From: Hyphomicrobium sp. | GTDB taxonomy: Bacteria; Pseudomonadota; Alphaproteobacteria; Rhizobiales; Hyphomicrobiaceae | Direction of reading: 5' to 3' | Length of the DNA: 64,000 nt | Assembly: GCA_016793445.1 (NCBI GenBank) | Contig: JAEUME010000013.1 | Location: 1 to 64,000 of the forward strand | Shown here: positions 18,520-32,058 of the stretch, one piece after another | How positions within the stretch are numbered: the stretch's first letter is position 1 | Layout of the letters: each line of letters opens with the position of its first letter | The notes under the pieces: generated by a model | Database searches by the model: none | Seen by the model: the letters and a program-made list of their open reading frames with translations, nothing else | What the model was told of the DNA's origin: nothing | Position numbers and translations under genes: made by a program

Positions 18520-19407
18520 TCAGCTCAGAAGGCGGCGCAGCTCGGCCTGCAACGAGGGGGCAAGATCGTCGCGCGCCATCGCGTAGGCGATGTTGGCGGC
18601 CAGGAAGCCGATCTTGGAGCCGCAGTCGTAGATGCGGCCGTCGAAGCGCACCGCATGGAAGGGTTGCTTCAAGTCCTCCATCAACCGGATCATGCTGTCG
18701 GTGAGCTGGATCTCACCGCCCGCGCCGCGCTCCTGATCGGCGAGCAGTTCAAAGATCTCCGGCTGCAGGATGTAACGGCCGGTGATGTGCAGGTTGGAAG
18801 GCGCGGTGCCGCGCGCGGGCTTCTCCACCATCTTGGTGATGGAGGAGACCTTGGCCTTGCGGTCCGTCACACCGACGATGCCGTATTGGTGCACTTGATC
18901 TTCCGGAACCGGCGAGACGGCGATCAGGTTGCCGCCGTGATCGTTGTAGGCCGCGATCATGTCGGCAAGGCAGGGCCGCTCGGCATGATGCAGCATGTCG
19001 GGAAGCAGAAGCGCGAACGGCTCGTTGCCCACCAGTTCGCGCGCGCACCACACGGCATGTCCCAGGCCCAGCGGCGCTTGCTGACGCGTGAAGCTTGTCT
19101 GGCCAGGACCCGGGAGATCGCGTGCGAGCAGGTCGAGCTCATTGCGCTTGCCGCGTTCGGTTAACGTGCGTTCGAGCTCGAATTGGCTGTCGAAATGATC
19201 CTCGATGACGCCCTTGTTGCGCCCGGTGACGAAAATGAAATGCTCGATGCCCGCCTCGCGCGCCTCGTCCACCACATGCTGAATGACCGGCCGATCCACG
19301 ACGGTCAGCATTTCCTTGGGGATGGCTTTGGTGGCGGGAAGGAAGCGGGTGCCTAGTCCGGCGACGGGGAAGACAGCCTTGCGGATGCGCTTGGAGGCAC
19401 TGATCAT
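18520..19407 (-). CDS. galU: UTP-glucose-1-phosphate uridylyltransferase GalU
   Basis: Makes UDP-glucose from UTP and glucose 1-phosphate for envelope glycans. The 295-residue protein carries the nucleotidyltransferase signature PVAGLGTRFLPATKAIPKEM near residue 13, followed by VDRPVIQHVVDEA, LGLGHAVWCAR, LLPDML with the metal-binding aspartate, and VEKP. GGAG nine bases upstream supports the ATG at 19407; the frame extends eight codons further without support. It is divergent from galE, which uses its product, and 3' to two palindromic repeats. Confidence 0.95.
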   Translation of the reverse strand: MISASKRIRKAVFPVAGLGTRFLPATKAIPKEMLTVVDRPVIQHVVDEAREAGIEHFIFVTGRNKGVIEDHFDSQFELERTLTERGKRNELDLLARDLPGPGQTSFTRQQAPLGLGHAVWCARELVGNEPFALLLPDMLHHAERPCLADMIAAYNDHGGNLIAVSPVPEDQVHQYGIVGVTDRKAKVSSITKMVEKPARGTAPSNLHITGRYILQPEIFELLADQERGAGGEIQLTDSMIRLMEDLKQPFHAVRFDGRIYDCGSKIGFLAANIAYAMARDDLAPSLQAELRRLLS

Positions 19408-19593
19408 TCTTAAGTCTCCGGATCGGGGCAAGAGGATTTCAAGATTGGTCTGCTAACCCAAGTAGAACGCAATTAGAAGATTATCAGGACAGGATCGGTT
19501 GCGAGGTGAGACATTGTTTCTCTGGTGCAACGGCTTGTCCGGCGCCGGATCACACGGTTAGTGGCATTTGAACGGGGCATTCAGGAAGAAGCG

Positions 19594-20592
19594 ATGAGCG
19601 TACTGGTCACGGGCGGCGCGGGCTACATCGGCAGCCATATGGTTCTGGAGTTGCTGGACGCGGGCGAGAGCGTCGTCGTCATCGACAACCTTTCGACGGG
19701 TTTCAAGTGGGCCGTGGCCGAGCCGGCAACCTTGTTCGTCGGCGATGCGGGTGATGAGGACTTGGTTAAGGCCGTGGTGCGCAAACACGGTGTCGACGCC
19801 ATCATCCATTTCGCCGGTTCGATCGTCGTGCCGGACTCCGTCGCCGATCCGCTGGGCTATTACCTCAACAACACGGTGAAGTCCCGCGCGCTCATTCAGG
19901 CGGCGGTCGACACAGGCGTGAAGAACTTCATCTTTTCCTCAACGGCGGCCGTCTACGGCAATCCGAAGGACAATCCGGTCTTCGAGACGGCAGATCCGGC
20001 GCCCATGTCACCTTACGGTTCCTCTAAGCTGATGACCGAGATCATGCTGCAAGACGCATCGCGCGCCCATGATTTCCGAGCCGTCGCCTTGCGCTATTTC
20101 AACGTGGCCGGCGCCGACCCCAAGGGGCGCTCCGGCCAATCGACGCCGCGGGCGACCCACCTCATCAAGGTGGCGTGCGAGACCGCGCTGGGCAAACGCG
20201 CCGGCATGGAGGTCTTCGGCACCGATTATCCGACGCCCGACGGCACGTGTGTGCGCGACTACATTCACGTCAAGGATCTTGCCCGCGCCCATATGTCCGC
20301 GCTCGCCTATCTGCGCCAGGCTGGAGCAACCGATATCTTCAACTGCGGGTACTCCAAGGGCTATTCGGTGCTGGAAGTCATCAGAGCGGTGAAACGTGCC
20401 TCCAACGTGGACTTCCCCGTCCAGCTGTCGCCGCGCCGGCCCGGCGACCCGGCGGCGATCGTGGCGGGGAGCGCGAAAATCCGCGAGCGGCTGGGCTGGA
20501 AGCCAGAAAACGACGATCTCGACCAGATCGTCGCCCAGGCATTGGCGTGGGAGAAAAGGCTTTCCAGCGGTCTGCCGCCCAACGCCGCCTGA
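19594..20592 (+). CDS. galE: UDP-glucose 4-epimerase GalE
   Basis: NAD-dependent extended short-chain dehydrogenase that interconverts UDP-glucose and UDP-galactose. The 332-residue protein has the Rossmann motif VTGGAGYIGSH at the N-terminus, SSTAAVYG with the catalytic serine/threonine region, and the YGSSK catalytic Tyr-Lys pair near residue 145. AGGAAG precedes the ATG at 19594, and the 23 in-frame codons upstream do not match the family. It is divergent from galU with about 190 bases between them, so both may be driven from that gap. Confidence 0.95.
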   Translation: MSVLVTGGAGYIGSHMVLELLDAGESVVVIDNLSTGFKWAVAEPATLFVGDAGDEDLVKAVVRKHGVDAIIHFAGSIVVPDSVADPLGYYLNNTVKSRALIQAAVDTGVKNFIFSSTAAVYGNPKDNPVFETADPAPMSPYGSSKLMTEIMLQDASRAHDFRAVALRYFNVAGADPKGRSGQSTPRATHLIKVACETALGKRAGMEVFGTDYPTPDGTCVRDYIHVKDLARAHMSALAYLRQAGATDIFNCGYSKGYSVLEVIRAVKRASNVDFPVQLSPRRPGDPAAIVAGSAKIRERLGWKPENDDLDQIVAQALAWEKRLSSGLPPNAA

Positions 20593-20711
20593 GGCCGCAA
20601 AAAAGCCCATAAATCCCATCATTGCGTGCCACTGAACAGCTCAACCGCAGCCCGAATCGGCCATATGGCGGAAAAGGTGAGGTGTGCGTGGAAGGTGGAG
20701 GATCTTTCGCT

Positions 20712-21983
20712 GTGATCTATGGGCGCCGCCGGCGCGCGCTGCGTGCCGTGTTCCATCCCATTCGAGCGATGCAGGCGCTATTCGTTGCGGCCTCTTTTCT
20801 TGCCGCGGCCGCGCCGGCACGTGCGGAGAGCTTTGACGCGTTTGTTGCAGGGTTGTGGCCGGATGCGTCCAAGGCGGGCGTGTCGCGCGCCACGTTCGAC
20901 AAGGCGATGGGCGGCATCAAGCCCAATTACAAGCTGCCCGATCTGGCTCTGCCCGGTAAGCCCAAGGTGGACAACACCGGCCAGGCCGAATTCACAAAGA
21001 CGGCGGCGGATTACATTTCCAAGCCGTACATGGAGAAGCTGTCGGCGCAGGGGCGCACCTTCTTTGCCCAGTACAAGGTTGCGCTGAAGGCCATCGAGAA
21101 GAAGACCGGCGTCGATCCCTACATCCTCGTTGCCATCTGGGGCCGTGAGACGGCCTACGGCTCTCATGATCTGCCGCATGATGCGATCGAAGTGCTTGCG
21201 ACGCTGGCCTACACGGGACGGCGCAAGGAGATGTTTCGTAACGAGCTGATCGCAGCCTTGCGTATGCTCGACATGGGGGTGGCGCGCACGGACATGAAAT
21301 CATCGTGGGCGGGTGCGGTCGGGCTCACACAGTTCATGCCCACCGAGTATCTCAAGTACGCGGATGACGGCGATGGAGATGGCAAGACCGATATCTGGCG
21401 TTCCATTCCCGATGCGCTGGCGTCGGCCGCGCGCCAGTTGGAAGGCAAGGGCTGGAAGCGCGGCCAGGGCTGGGGCTATGAGGTCGTTTACGGGCGTAGC
21501 GCGGATTGCTCACTGGAAGGACCGCCCGACGAACGCCCCATCGCCAAGTGGATCGACCTTGGCTTCAAACGCAGTGATGGCAAGCCCTTCACGAAGGCTC
21601 AGGCGGCGGAAGTCGCCTACCTGATGAGCCCGGCCGGCACCTACGGTCCGCAATTCCTGGCCTCGGAGAACTTCAAGGTCATCCGTCTCTACAACACGTC
21701 AGATCTTTATGCGCTGTTTGTCGGCCATCTGTCCGACCGCATCCGGGGTGGTGGCGATTTCGCAACGCCTTGGGCGGATTTTGCCCAACCGCGCACCCGC
21801 ACCGTGCACGACCTGCAAGAGCGTCTTAAGGCGCTCGGCTATCCCATGGACAAGATCGACGGAAAGATCGGTTCCAATACGCGCAAACAGATCGGACTCT
21901 ACCAGAAGGCGAACGGCCTTAAGATCGACTGCTGGCCATCAGAAGCTGTGCTCAACCACGCCAACGCGAAAGCTGAGCGCTAG
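20712..21983 (+). CDS. Lytic murein transglycosylase (MltB family) with peptidoglycan-binding domain
   Basis: Cleaves peptidoglycan glycan strands with formation of 1,6-anhydro ends, in the periplasm. The 423-residue product has a signal peptide (hydrophobic core at about residues 20-38), the SLT_2/MltB catalytic domain (about 40-345) with the catalytic glutamate at E146 in WGRETAYG, and a C-terminal PG-binding-1 domain (about 355-420; LQERLKALGYPMDKIDGKIG). GTG at 20712 has GGTGGAGG about ten bases upstream, so it is preferred; ATG at 20769 would still leave a signal peptide. A DUF459 protein gene follows by about 110 bases, a frequent pairing in this order of bacteria. Confidence 0.92.
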   Translation: MIYGRRRRALRAVFHPIRAMQALFVAASFLAAAAPARAESFDAFVAGLWPDASKAGVSRATFDKAMGGIKPNYKLPDLALPGKPKVDNTGQAEFTKTAADYISKPYMEKLSAQGRTFFAQYKVALKAIEKKTGVDPYILVAIWGRETAYGSHDLPHDAIEVLATLAYTGRRKEMFRNELIAALRMLDMGVARTDMKSSWAGAVGLTQFMPTEYLKYADDGDGDGKTDIWRSIPDALASAARQLEGKGWKRGQGWGYEVVYGRSADCSLEGPPDERPIAKWIDLGFKRSDGKPFTKAQAAEVAYLMSPAGTYGPQFLASENFKVIRLYNTSDLYALFVGHLSDRIRGGGDFATPWADFAQPRTRTVHDLQERLKALGYPMDKIDGKIGSNTRKQIGLYQKANGLKIDCWPSEAVLNHANAKAER

Positions 21984-22096
21984 GGCGGGGTTTGCGCGGT
22001 TGAGGCGTGACGGGCTATGATGATGTGCGGCGTGATTTGCCGCGGGATAAGGAATTTTCCCGAAACCTCCGGATAAGACGGTTCGCGACAGCTTCC

Positions 22097-23389
22097 ATGA
22101 CACGCCGCCTGGCAAGCACGTTTCTCGCCCTTGTGGCGGCAGCCCTCTGGGGTTGCCTTGCCGTTCGCGCGGCTGACGGCGATACAGGCGGCAGTTTCCT
22201 CGATCCGTTTCCGGAGGGCGACCTTTATAAGGTCTTGGTGGTCGGCGATGATTTCGCCGATGGCCTGTTGAGCGGCCTCAACGAGAGCTTCGCCAACGAC
22301 AGCCGCCTTGAGCTGCCCAAGCAAATCCGGCCCTTCGCCGGCATCATGAGCTCCAAGTTCGACGAAAAGCTCGCCGACTTCTCTCAGGCCATGGCGGGCG
22401 AGAATGCCGGCATTGTGGTCGTGATGATGGGCGATAATGACCGCGTCGTGCTGCGCGCCTCCTCCAACCGCCGCGTGCCCGTGATGAGCCCTGAGTGGCG
22501 CGCCGAGTACGGCCGCCGCCTGGACCAGATCATGAAGGCGGTCAAGATCAAGAACGCGGGCGTATATTGGGTGGGCCTGCCCAATCTCTCCCGCCCGATT
22601 GCCAACGACCAGGTGCAAGGCATGAACGAGGTGATCCGCGAGCGTGCCTATCAGAATGGCGTCCGCTACATCGACGCGTTCGCGGGTTTCACCGACGAGA
22701 GCGGCGCCTACTCGGCTTACGGCCCCGACCTTGCAGGCAAGATCCGCGTGCTGCGTCTGGGCGACGGTGTGCACTTCACGGATGCGGGGAACGCCAAGCT
22801 TGCCCACTTCGTGGAAAAGGAGATGCGGCGTGATCTCAACAAGGCGAAGTCCGAGCGCTCCATTCCGCTCGCGGGCAACGAGGCCGAACAGGCGCTCATC
22901 AATCCGGAAAACGCGGTGAAGGTTCCCGCGCCGTCATCGCCCGCTGCCGGCGAAAAGCCCGCGAAGGAAGAAGTCAAACCCCTGATCAGCGCCCCGACGG
23001 CCGATCCCTCCGCCGATCAGGGGGCCGATAATGGCAAGGTCGCCATGAAGGTTGCCGGCGCCAATGGGCGCGAAGAGACGGTGACGGTTGAGATCGTGCG
23101 CCCTCCCATTCCGGCGTCCGTCATCGCGCTCATGACGCGCAAACAGGCGTCCGGCCAGATGGGCGATCTTCTTGTCGACCAGATCGGGGACGGGCTGACA
23201 TTGATGAATTCCGTGACGCCATCAGGCCAGAAATCTGCCGGCAAACTGAGCCCGTCCCAGGCGCCCTATTTCCGCTTGTTGGTGAAAGGCGAAAGGCTTC
23301 AGCCAAAGCCCGGACGTGCCGATGATTTTACGTGGCAGAAGCCCGACACGTCGTCCTTCATGCGCCGGCCCGCGGTGCCACCAGGTTGA
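22097..23389 (+). CDS. DUF459 family SGNH-hydrolase-like secreted protein
   Basis: The 430-residue product has a signal peptide (about residues 1-27), an SGNH/GDSL-like domain (about 45-245) and a C-terminal half of low complexity rich in Pro, Ala and Lys. Block III (MGDND, near residue 112) and block V (DGVHFTDAGNAKLA, near 223) are clear. Block I, which should be GDS, reads VVGDDFADGL, so the usual serine nucleophile is absent. Either the domain binds rather than hydrolyses, or another residue serves. DUF459 proteins commonly sit next to MltB-type transglycosylases, so a role in peptidoglycan or exopolysaccharide modification is a guess. The start is uncertain: a GTG at 22007 is an alternative. 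Confidence 0.8.
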   Translation: MTRRLASTFLALVAAALWGCLAVRAADGDTGGSFLDPFPEGDLYKVLVVGDDFADGLLSGLNESFANDSRLELPKQIRPFAGIMSSKFDEKLADFSQAMAGENAGIVVVMMGDNDRVVLRASSNRRVPVMSPEWRAEYGRRLDQIMKAVKIKNAGVYWVGLPNLSRPIANDQVQGMNEVIRERAYQNGVRYIDAFAGFTDESGAYSAYGPDLAGKIRVLRLGDGVHFTDAGNAKLAHFVEKEMRRDLNKAKSERSIPLAGNEAEQALINPENAVKVPAPSSPAAGEKPAKEEVKPLISAPTADPSADQGADNGKVAMKVAGANGREETVTVEIVRPPIPASVIALMTRKQASGQMGDLLVDQIGDGLTLMNSVTPSGQKSAGKLSPSQAPYFRLLVKGERLQPKPGRADDFTWQKPDTSSFMRRPAVPPG

Positions 23390-23505
23390 GGCGTCCCCCT
23401 ACGCGCCAAGCCCCCTACCTTCGGACCATTGCCGGGTGAACACTGAGGCTTATTTGCTTGTCTGCAATCTGCGCCAGCCGCCTTGCCGCAAAAGGAGAAG
23501 TCATC

Positions 23506-24501
23506 GTGACGCGTGTCGTTCGTTTCCATGAAACCGGTGGACCGGAAGTTCTAAAGATCGAAGACCTTGAGGTCGGGGCGCCGGGCGAGGGCGAGATGCG
23601 TGTTCGCATCGAAGCTATCGGGCTCAATCGCGCCGAGGCGATGTTCCGTGCGGGTATGTACCTGCATCCCCCGATCCTGCCATCCACCAATGGCTATGAA
23701 GCCTCCGCAATCGTCGACGCGATCGGGCCGGGCGTGTCGGGCTTTTCGGTGGGCGAGGCGATCAGCGTCATTCCCGCGCTGCACTTGAACAAGTACGGCG
23801 TCTACGCCGACGTCGCCATCGTTCCCGCGCACGCTTGCGTGAAGCGTCCGCCAGGGCTCACGGCGGTGGAGGCTGCTGCCGTATGGATGGCCTACATCAC
23901 GACGTGGGGCGCACTCGTCGACATCGCCAACGTGCAGAAGGGTGATGCGGTGATTATCACCGCCGCGTCCTCCAGCGTCGGAATCGCCGCCATCCAGATG
24001 GTCAACTACCTGGGCGGCATTTCGATCGCGGCGACCCGCACCCGCGCCAAGGCCGATGAATTGAAGCAACAAGGCGCGCAGCACGTTATCGTCACCAACG
24101 AGGAAGATCTCGTCGAGAAGGTGATGGCGATCACGAACGGCAAGGGAGCGCGCGTCGTTTACGATCCGGCGGGCGGCCCGATGCTTGAAAAGCTGGCCGA
24201 AGCTGCGGCTCCCAAGGGCATCATCATCGAGTACGGCGCCTTGAGCCCTGAGCCCACGCCTTATCCGTTGTTTGCCGCACTCGGCAAAGGTCTGACCATC
24301 CGAGGCTACACGCTGTTCGAGTTCACCCCGGACCGCAAGAAGATCGAAAAGGGCGCCGACTTCATCTATCGCGGCTTCGAAGCTAAGGCTTTCAAGCCCA
24401 TCGTCTCCAAGGTGTTCGAACTGGCCGACATCGCGGAGGCGCATCGCTATCTGGAAGGCAATACGCAGCTCGGCAAGGTCGTGGTAACGGCCAAGGGGTG
24501 A
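23506..24501 (+). CDS. Zinc-free MDR-family NADPH:quinone oxidoreductase-like alcohol dehydrogenase
   Basis: Medium-chain dehydrogenase/reductase of 331 residues. The GroES-like domain (about 1-125) has PSTNGYEASAIVDAIG, and the nucleotide-binding domain carries the altered glycine motif ASSSVGIAAIQM near residue 165. No structural zinc cysteine cluster is seen, as in quinone oxidoreductases and zeta-crystallins. The GTG at 23506 is supported by AAAGGAG seven bases upstream. A strong bidirectional terminator follows the stop codon. The substrate cannot be read from sequence. Confidence 0.85.
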   Translation: MTRVVRFHETGGPEVLKIEDLEVGAPGEGEMRVRIEAIGLNRAEAMFRAGMYLHPPILPSTNGYEASAIVDAIGPGVSGFSVGEAISVIPALHLNKYGVYADVAIVPAHACVKRPPGLTAVEAAAVWMAYITTWGALVDIANVQKGDAVIITAASSSVGIAAIQMVNYLGGISIAATRTRAKADELKQQGAQHVIVTNEEDLVEKVMAITNGKGARVVYDPAGGPMLEKLAEAAAPKGIIIEYGALSPEPTPYPLFAALGKGLTIRGYTLFEFTPDRKKIEKGADFIYRGFEAKAFKPIVSKVFELADIAEAHRYLEGNTQLGKVVVTAKG

Positions 24502-24536
24502 ACCTGCGTTTGAAGTCAGACGCTTGTCCAAACGAT

Positions 24537-24567
24537 AACGCCCGGGAGCGCAAGGCTCCCGGGCGTT
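24537..24567. terminator. Strong intrinsic terminator between convergent qor-like gene and gltD
   Basis: A perfect 13-base stem (24537-24549 with 24555-24567, AACGCCCGGGAGC) around a five-base loop lies between two convergent genes. Ts follow on the plus strand (GTTTCG) and a weaker T-containing tract (TTATCGTTT) on the minus strand, so it can serve both genes. Confidence 0.85.
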
Positions 24568-24593
24568 TCGTATTCGGGTCGCGGCGAGCCCGT

Positions 24594-26033
24594 TCAACGC
24601 GGCAGTGTGGTCGCGCCCATCAGCGCCTTGTCGATGGCGTGCGCGGCCTGTCGGCCTTCGCGGATCGCCCAGACCACGAGGCTCTGGCCACGGCGAATAT
24701 CACCGGCGCAGAACAGCTTGGGGTGCTCTTGCAGCTTGTAATCGTTGTCGGTGGCATCGAGACCCTTGAAGCGGCCGCGCGGAACAACCCGCAGTCCCAT
24801 CTCCTTGATGACATCGCCCTCAAGCGGGCCCGAGAAGCCCATGGCGAACAGCACGAGGTCCGCATCAAGCGCGCCTTCGGTGCCGGCGATCGGCTGCATG
24901 TTGGCGTTGACGCGCGTGTAGTTCAGCTTCTTGACCTTGCCGTCCTCGCCAACAAAGCCCGTCGTGGAAATCGAATACTCCGTCTTGGCGCCTTCGGCCT
25001 GGGACGAGGAAATGCGCAGCTTCAGCGGCCAGTGCGGCCATGACAGAGCCTTGTTCTCCTTGACAGGCGGCTGGGGCATGATTTCGAGCTGCGTCACGCT
25101 CTTGGCGCCCTGGCGGAACGACGTGCCGATGCAGTCAGAGCCGGTATCGCCGCCGCCGATGACGATGACGTGCTTATCCTTGGCGGAAATCTCGTGCGTC
25201 TTCGGCTTTTGCGGCTCACCCGACACCCGGCGGTTCTGCTGGGGCAGGAAATCCATGGCGTAGTGGATGCCATCGAGATTGCGTCCAGGCGACTTGGCGA
25301 AGAAATCGAAGGGTTGTTCGGAGCCAATGGCGAGCAGCACCGCATCGTTCTTGCCGAGCAGATACTTCAACGACAGCTCGTTGCCAACGTGGACGCCGCA
25401 ATGGAAGGTGACGCCTTCGGCCTCCATCTGCTTGATGCGGCGCGCGACGACGCCTTTCTCCATCTTGAAGTCGGGAATGCCATAGACGAGCAGCCCGCCC
25501 GGTCGCGCGTTCTTTTCATAAACGTGCACGTCATGACCCGCCCGCGCGAGTTGCTGAGCGGCGGCAAGGCCCGCTGGGCCAGATCCGATGATCGCCACCT
25601 TCTTACCGGTCTTAGTCTCTGCGACATGGGGCTGGATCCAGCCTTCCTGCCATGCACGATCCGCGATGGTGCATTCGATCGTCTTGATGGTGACGGGCTT
25701 GTCGTCGATGTTGAGCGTGCAGGCAGCCTCGCACGGGGCAGGACAGATGCGCCCCGTCACGTCGGGGAAGTTGTTGGTGGAGTGCAGATTGAGCGCAGCC
25801 TGCTCCCAATCCCCCCGATAGACGAGATCGTTCCAGTCCGGGATCTGGTTGTTGACCGGGCATCCGGTGTGACAATAAGGAATGCCGCAATCCATGCAGC
25901 GTGAGGCCTGCTTGCGCACGTCCGTCTCGGCAAGCGGAATCACAAATTCGTGGTAGTGCTTCAGGCGTTCCTCGACCGGCTTGTACTTGCGGTCTTCGCG
26001 GTCGAGTTCCAGAAATCCTGTCGGCTTGCCCAT
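24594..26033 (-). CDS. gltD: Glutamate synthase small subunit (NADPH)
   Basis: Carries electrons from NADPH through FAD to the large subunit in the GOGAT reaction. The 479-residue protein has two N-terminal cysteine clusters ([14 protein letters not shown] near residue 47 and CPAPCEAAC near 97) for 4Fe-4S centres, an FAD motif [12 protein letters not shown] near 150, an NADPH motif [11 protein letters not shown] near 295, and a final [14 protein letters not shown]. It follows gltB by 75 bases on the same strand and ends in the shared terminator, so gltB-gltD form an operon. Confidence 0.97.
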   Translation of the reverse strand: MGKPTGFLELDREDRKYKPVEERLKHYHEFVIPLAETDVRKQASRCMDCGIPYCHTGCPVNNQIPDWNDLVYRGDWEQAALNLHSTNNFPDVTGRICPAPCEAACTLNIDDKPVTIKTIECTIADRAWQEGWIQPHVAETKTGKKVAIIGSGPAGLAAAQQLARAGHDVHVYEKNARPGGLLVYGIPDFKMEKGVVARRIKQMEAEGVTFHCGVHVGNELSLKYLLGKNDAVLLAIGSEQPFDFFAKSPGRNLDGIHYAMDFLPQQNRRVSGEPQKPKTHEISAKDKHVIVIGGGDTGSDCIGTSFRQGAKSVTQLEIMPQPPVKENKALSWPHWPLKLRISSSQAEGAKTEYSISTTGFVGEDGKVKKLNYTRVNANMQPIAGTEGALDADLVLFAMGFSGPLEGDVIKEMGLRVVPRGRFKGLDATDNDYKLQEHPKLFCAGDIRRGQSLVVWAIREGRQAAHAIDKALMGATTLPR

Positions 26034-26108
26034 GGTCTTCTCTTCTTGGTCCTAAGATGCGGGTGGCATGGATTGGCGCCATGGCTGAGGCGTTGCGTGC
26101 GTTCCTAA

Positions 26109-30827
<4,719 letters not shown>

Positions 30828-31292
30828 CGTTCGTCCTCAATTGGCCCCAAGGCCATCTTGGTAAAATCAGTCCATGAAATCTGTTTCGGCGGCGCGATCG
30901 CCTGTCAAGGCGGGGCGAGGAGGCAGAGCCGGGCGCGTCAATCCGCGTGCCTTCAGCCCCGGGTCAGGCGTTTTCGCGTCCCCTTCGTGAGGGGATGCCC
31001 GGCTGCATTGACTAGAAGTCCATCCTGTCTCAATCGGCGGCCTTGACGGATACATGCCCCACTCACGGCGTTCGTTCTCCAGCGCCTTTGCGCGACGAGG
31101 GACATGCCGTTGCCGGGTGCCCTTGGCGCACAGCTTACCGCCTCATGGTCGGGAGAGCCATATAGGACAGCATTGTTGACCTATTTCTGAATTCTACAGA
31201 TTTCATGACACCGCACAAGCGCTAAGACTTAAGGGTGATCACGGAGCCGGGGACGGGCTGAGATTGGCGAAAAGCAGCGTGATGTCAAACGC
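30828..31292. other. Long intergenic region upstream of gltB, no gene seen
   Basis: About 465 bases separate the gltB start from the hsp20 terminator. No convincing reading frame or RNA gene was found. It presumably holds the gltB promoter and its nitrogen control; no clear NtrC or sigma-54 site could be read by eye. Confidence 0.4.
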
Positions 31293-31320
31293 AAAACGGG
31301 CGGGCCTTGCCAGCCCGCCC
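31293..31320 (-). terminator. Intrinsic terminator of hsp20
   Basis: Reading the minus strand, GGGCGGGC (31320-31313) pairs with GCCCGCCC (31305-31298) around a seven-base loop and is followed by GTTTTGC. It lies about 40 bases past the hsp20 stop codon. Confidence 0.8.
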
Positions 31321-31357
31321 GCCCTGGGGTCAATGCCAACGCCTTTAGGCGATGGCG

Positions 31358-31804
31358 TTAGTTCACGGCTTCGATCTGTTTGGGCGCCTCGCCGGCACTG
31401 ATCGCGATCTGGCGCGGCTTCATGCGCTCGGGAATGTTGCGCTTAAGATCGATGTTGAGCAGCCCATTTTCGAAGCTGGCCGAGGATACCTCGACATAGT
31501 CGGCAAGCTGGAAGCGGCGCTCGAAATTACGGGCCGCAATGCCCCGGTGCAGGAAGGTGCGATCCTTTTCATCAGGCTTCTTTTCGCCCGAAACGGTGAG
31601 CGTGGATTCCTTGGCCTCAACCTTGAGTTCCTCAGGCGTAAAGCCTGCGACGGCCATGGTAATGCGGTAGGAATTCTCTCCCGTACGTTCGATATTGTAA
31701 GGAGGGTATCCGCTGTCGCTGTCAAAGCCCGAGTCGAGCATCTGGAACAGCCGGTCAAAGCCGATGGCGGAACGGTAGAAGGGCGTAAAATCAGTGTGTC
31801 GCAT
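31358..31804 (-). CDS. Hsp20/alpha-crystallin small heat shock protein
   Basis: ATP-independent holdase chaperone that binds unfolding proteins during heat stress. The 148-residue product begins with the rhizobial-type opening FTPFYRSAIGFDRLF, then the alpha-crystallin domain (about 37-130; YRITMAVAGF, LTVSGEK, RNFERRFQLADYVEV) and ends with a short C-terminal extension. SD sequence GGAGGAT lies ten bases upstream within a ROSE-like leader. Upstream sequences suggest an RpoH promoter, and a terminator follows, so it is a single-gene unit. Confidence 0.95.
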   Translation of the reverse strand: MRHTDFTPFYRSAIGFDRLFQMLDSGFDSDSGYPPYNIERTGENSYRITMAVAGFTPEELKVEAKESTLTVSGEKKPDEKDRTFLHRGIAARNFERRFQLADYVEVSSASFENGLLNIDLKRNIPERMKPRQIAISAGEAPKQIEAVN

Positions 31805-31903
31805 GAGACATATCCTCCATGAGAAGCGACATGCATTCTTGAGATCCCCCCAACTCGGGCCGGATCCCTAAAAGCGTGCCCCCTCATTGCGAGGCAGGCA
31901 CGC
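31805..31903 (-). promoter_or_regulatory. ROSE-like RNA thermometer in the hsp20 leader
   Basis: The roughly 98-base leader shows three consecutive hairpins: GCGTGCC/GGCACGC (31874-31903), GATCC/GGATC (about 31842-31866) and a 3' hairpin that includes the ribosome binding site GGAGGAT (31812-31818). Just before it lies UCGCU (31825-31829), the U(U/C)GCU anti-Shine-Dalgarno signature of ROSE elements known from rhizobial small heat shock genes. I see this arrangement directly; thermosensing is inferred from the family. Confidence 0.65.
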
Positions 31904-31908
31904 CACTA

Positions 31909-31936
31909 AGGTAGGAAGGCCCTTCACGGGTTCAAG
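31909..31936 (-). promoter_or_regulatory. RpoH (sigma-32) type promoter of hsp20
   Basis: On the minus strand CTTGAA (31936-31931) is followed after 16 bases by CTACCT (31914-31909). This fits an alphaproteobacterial heat-shock -35/-10 pair, and predicts transcript start near 31902, exactly where the first leader hairpin begins. Confidence 0.5.
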
Positions 31937-32058
31937 GGGGATCGGCGGGTTGGCTACGACCCCCGTGGATGGGGCACGAACGGCCTTTGCAGCGGGCCGC
32001 CGCCATGCGGTAAGCTGTGCCGCGACATGGTGAAACGAACCCGGCAGCAGCCCCAGGC

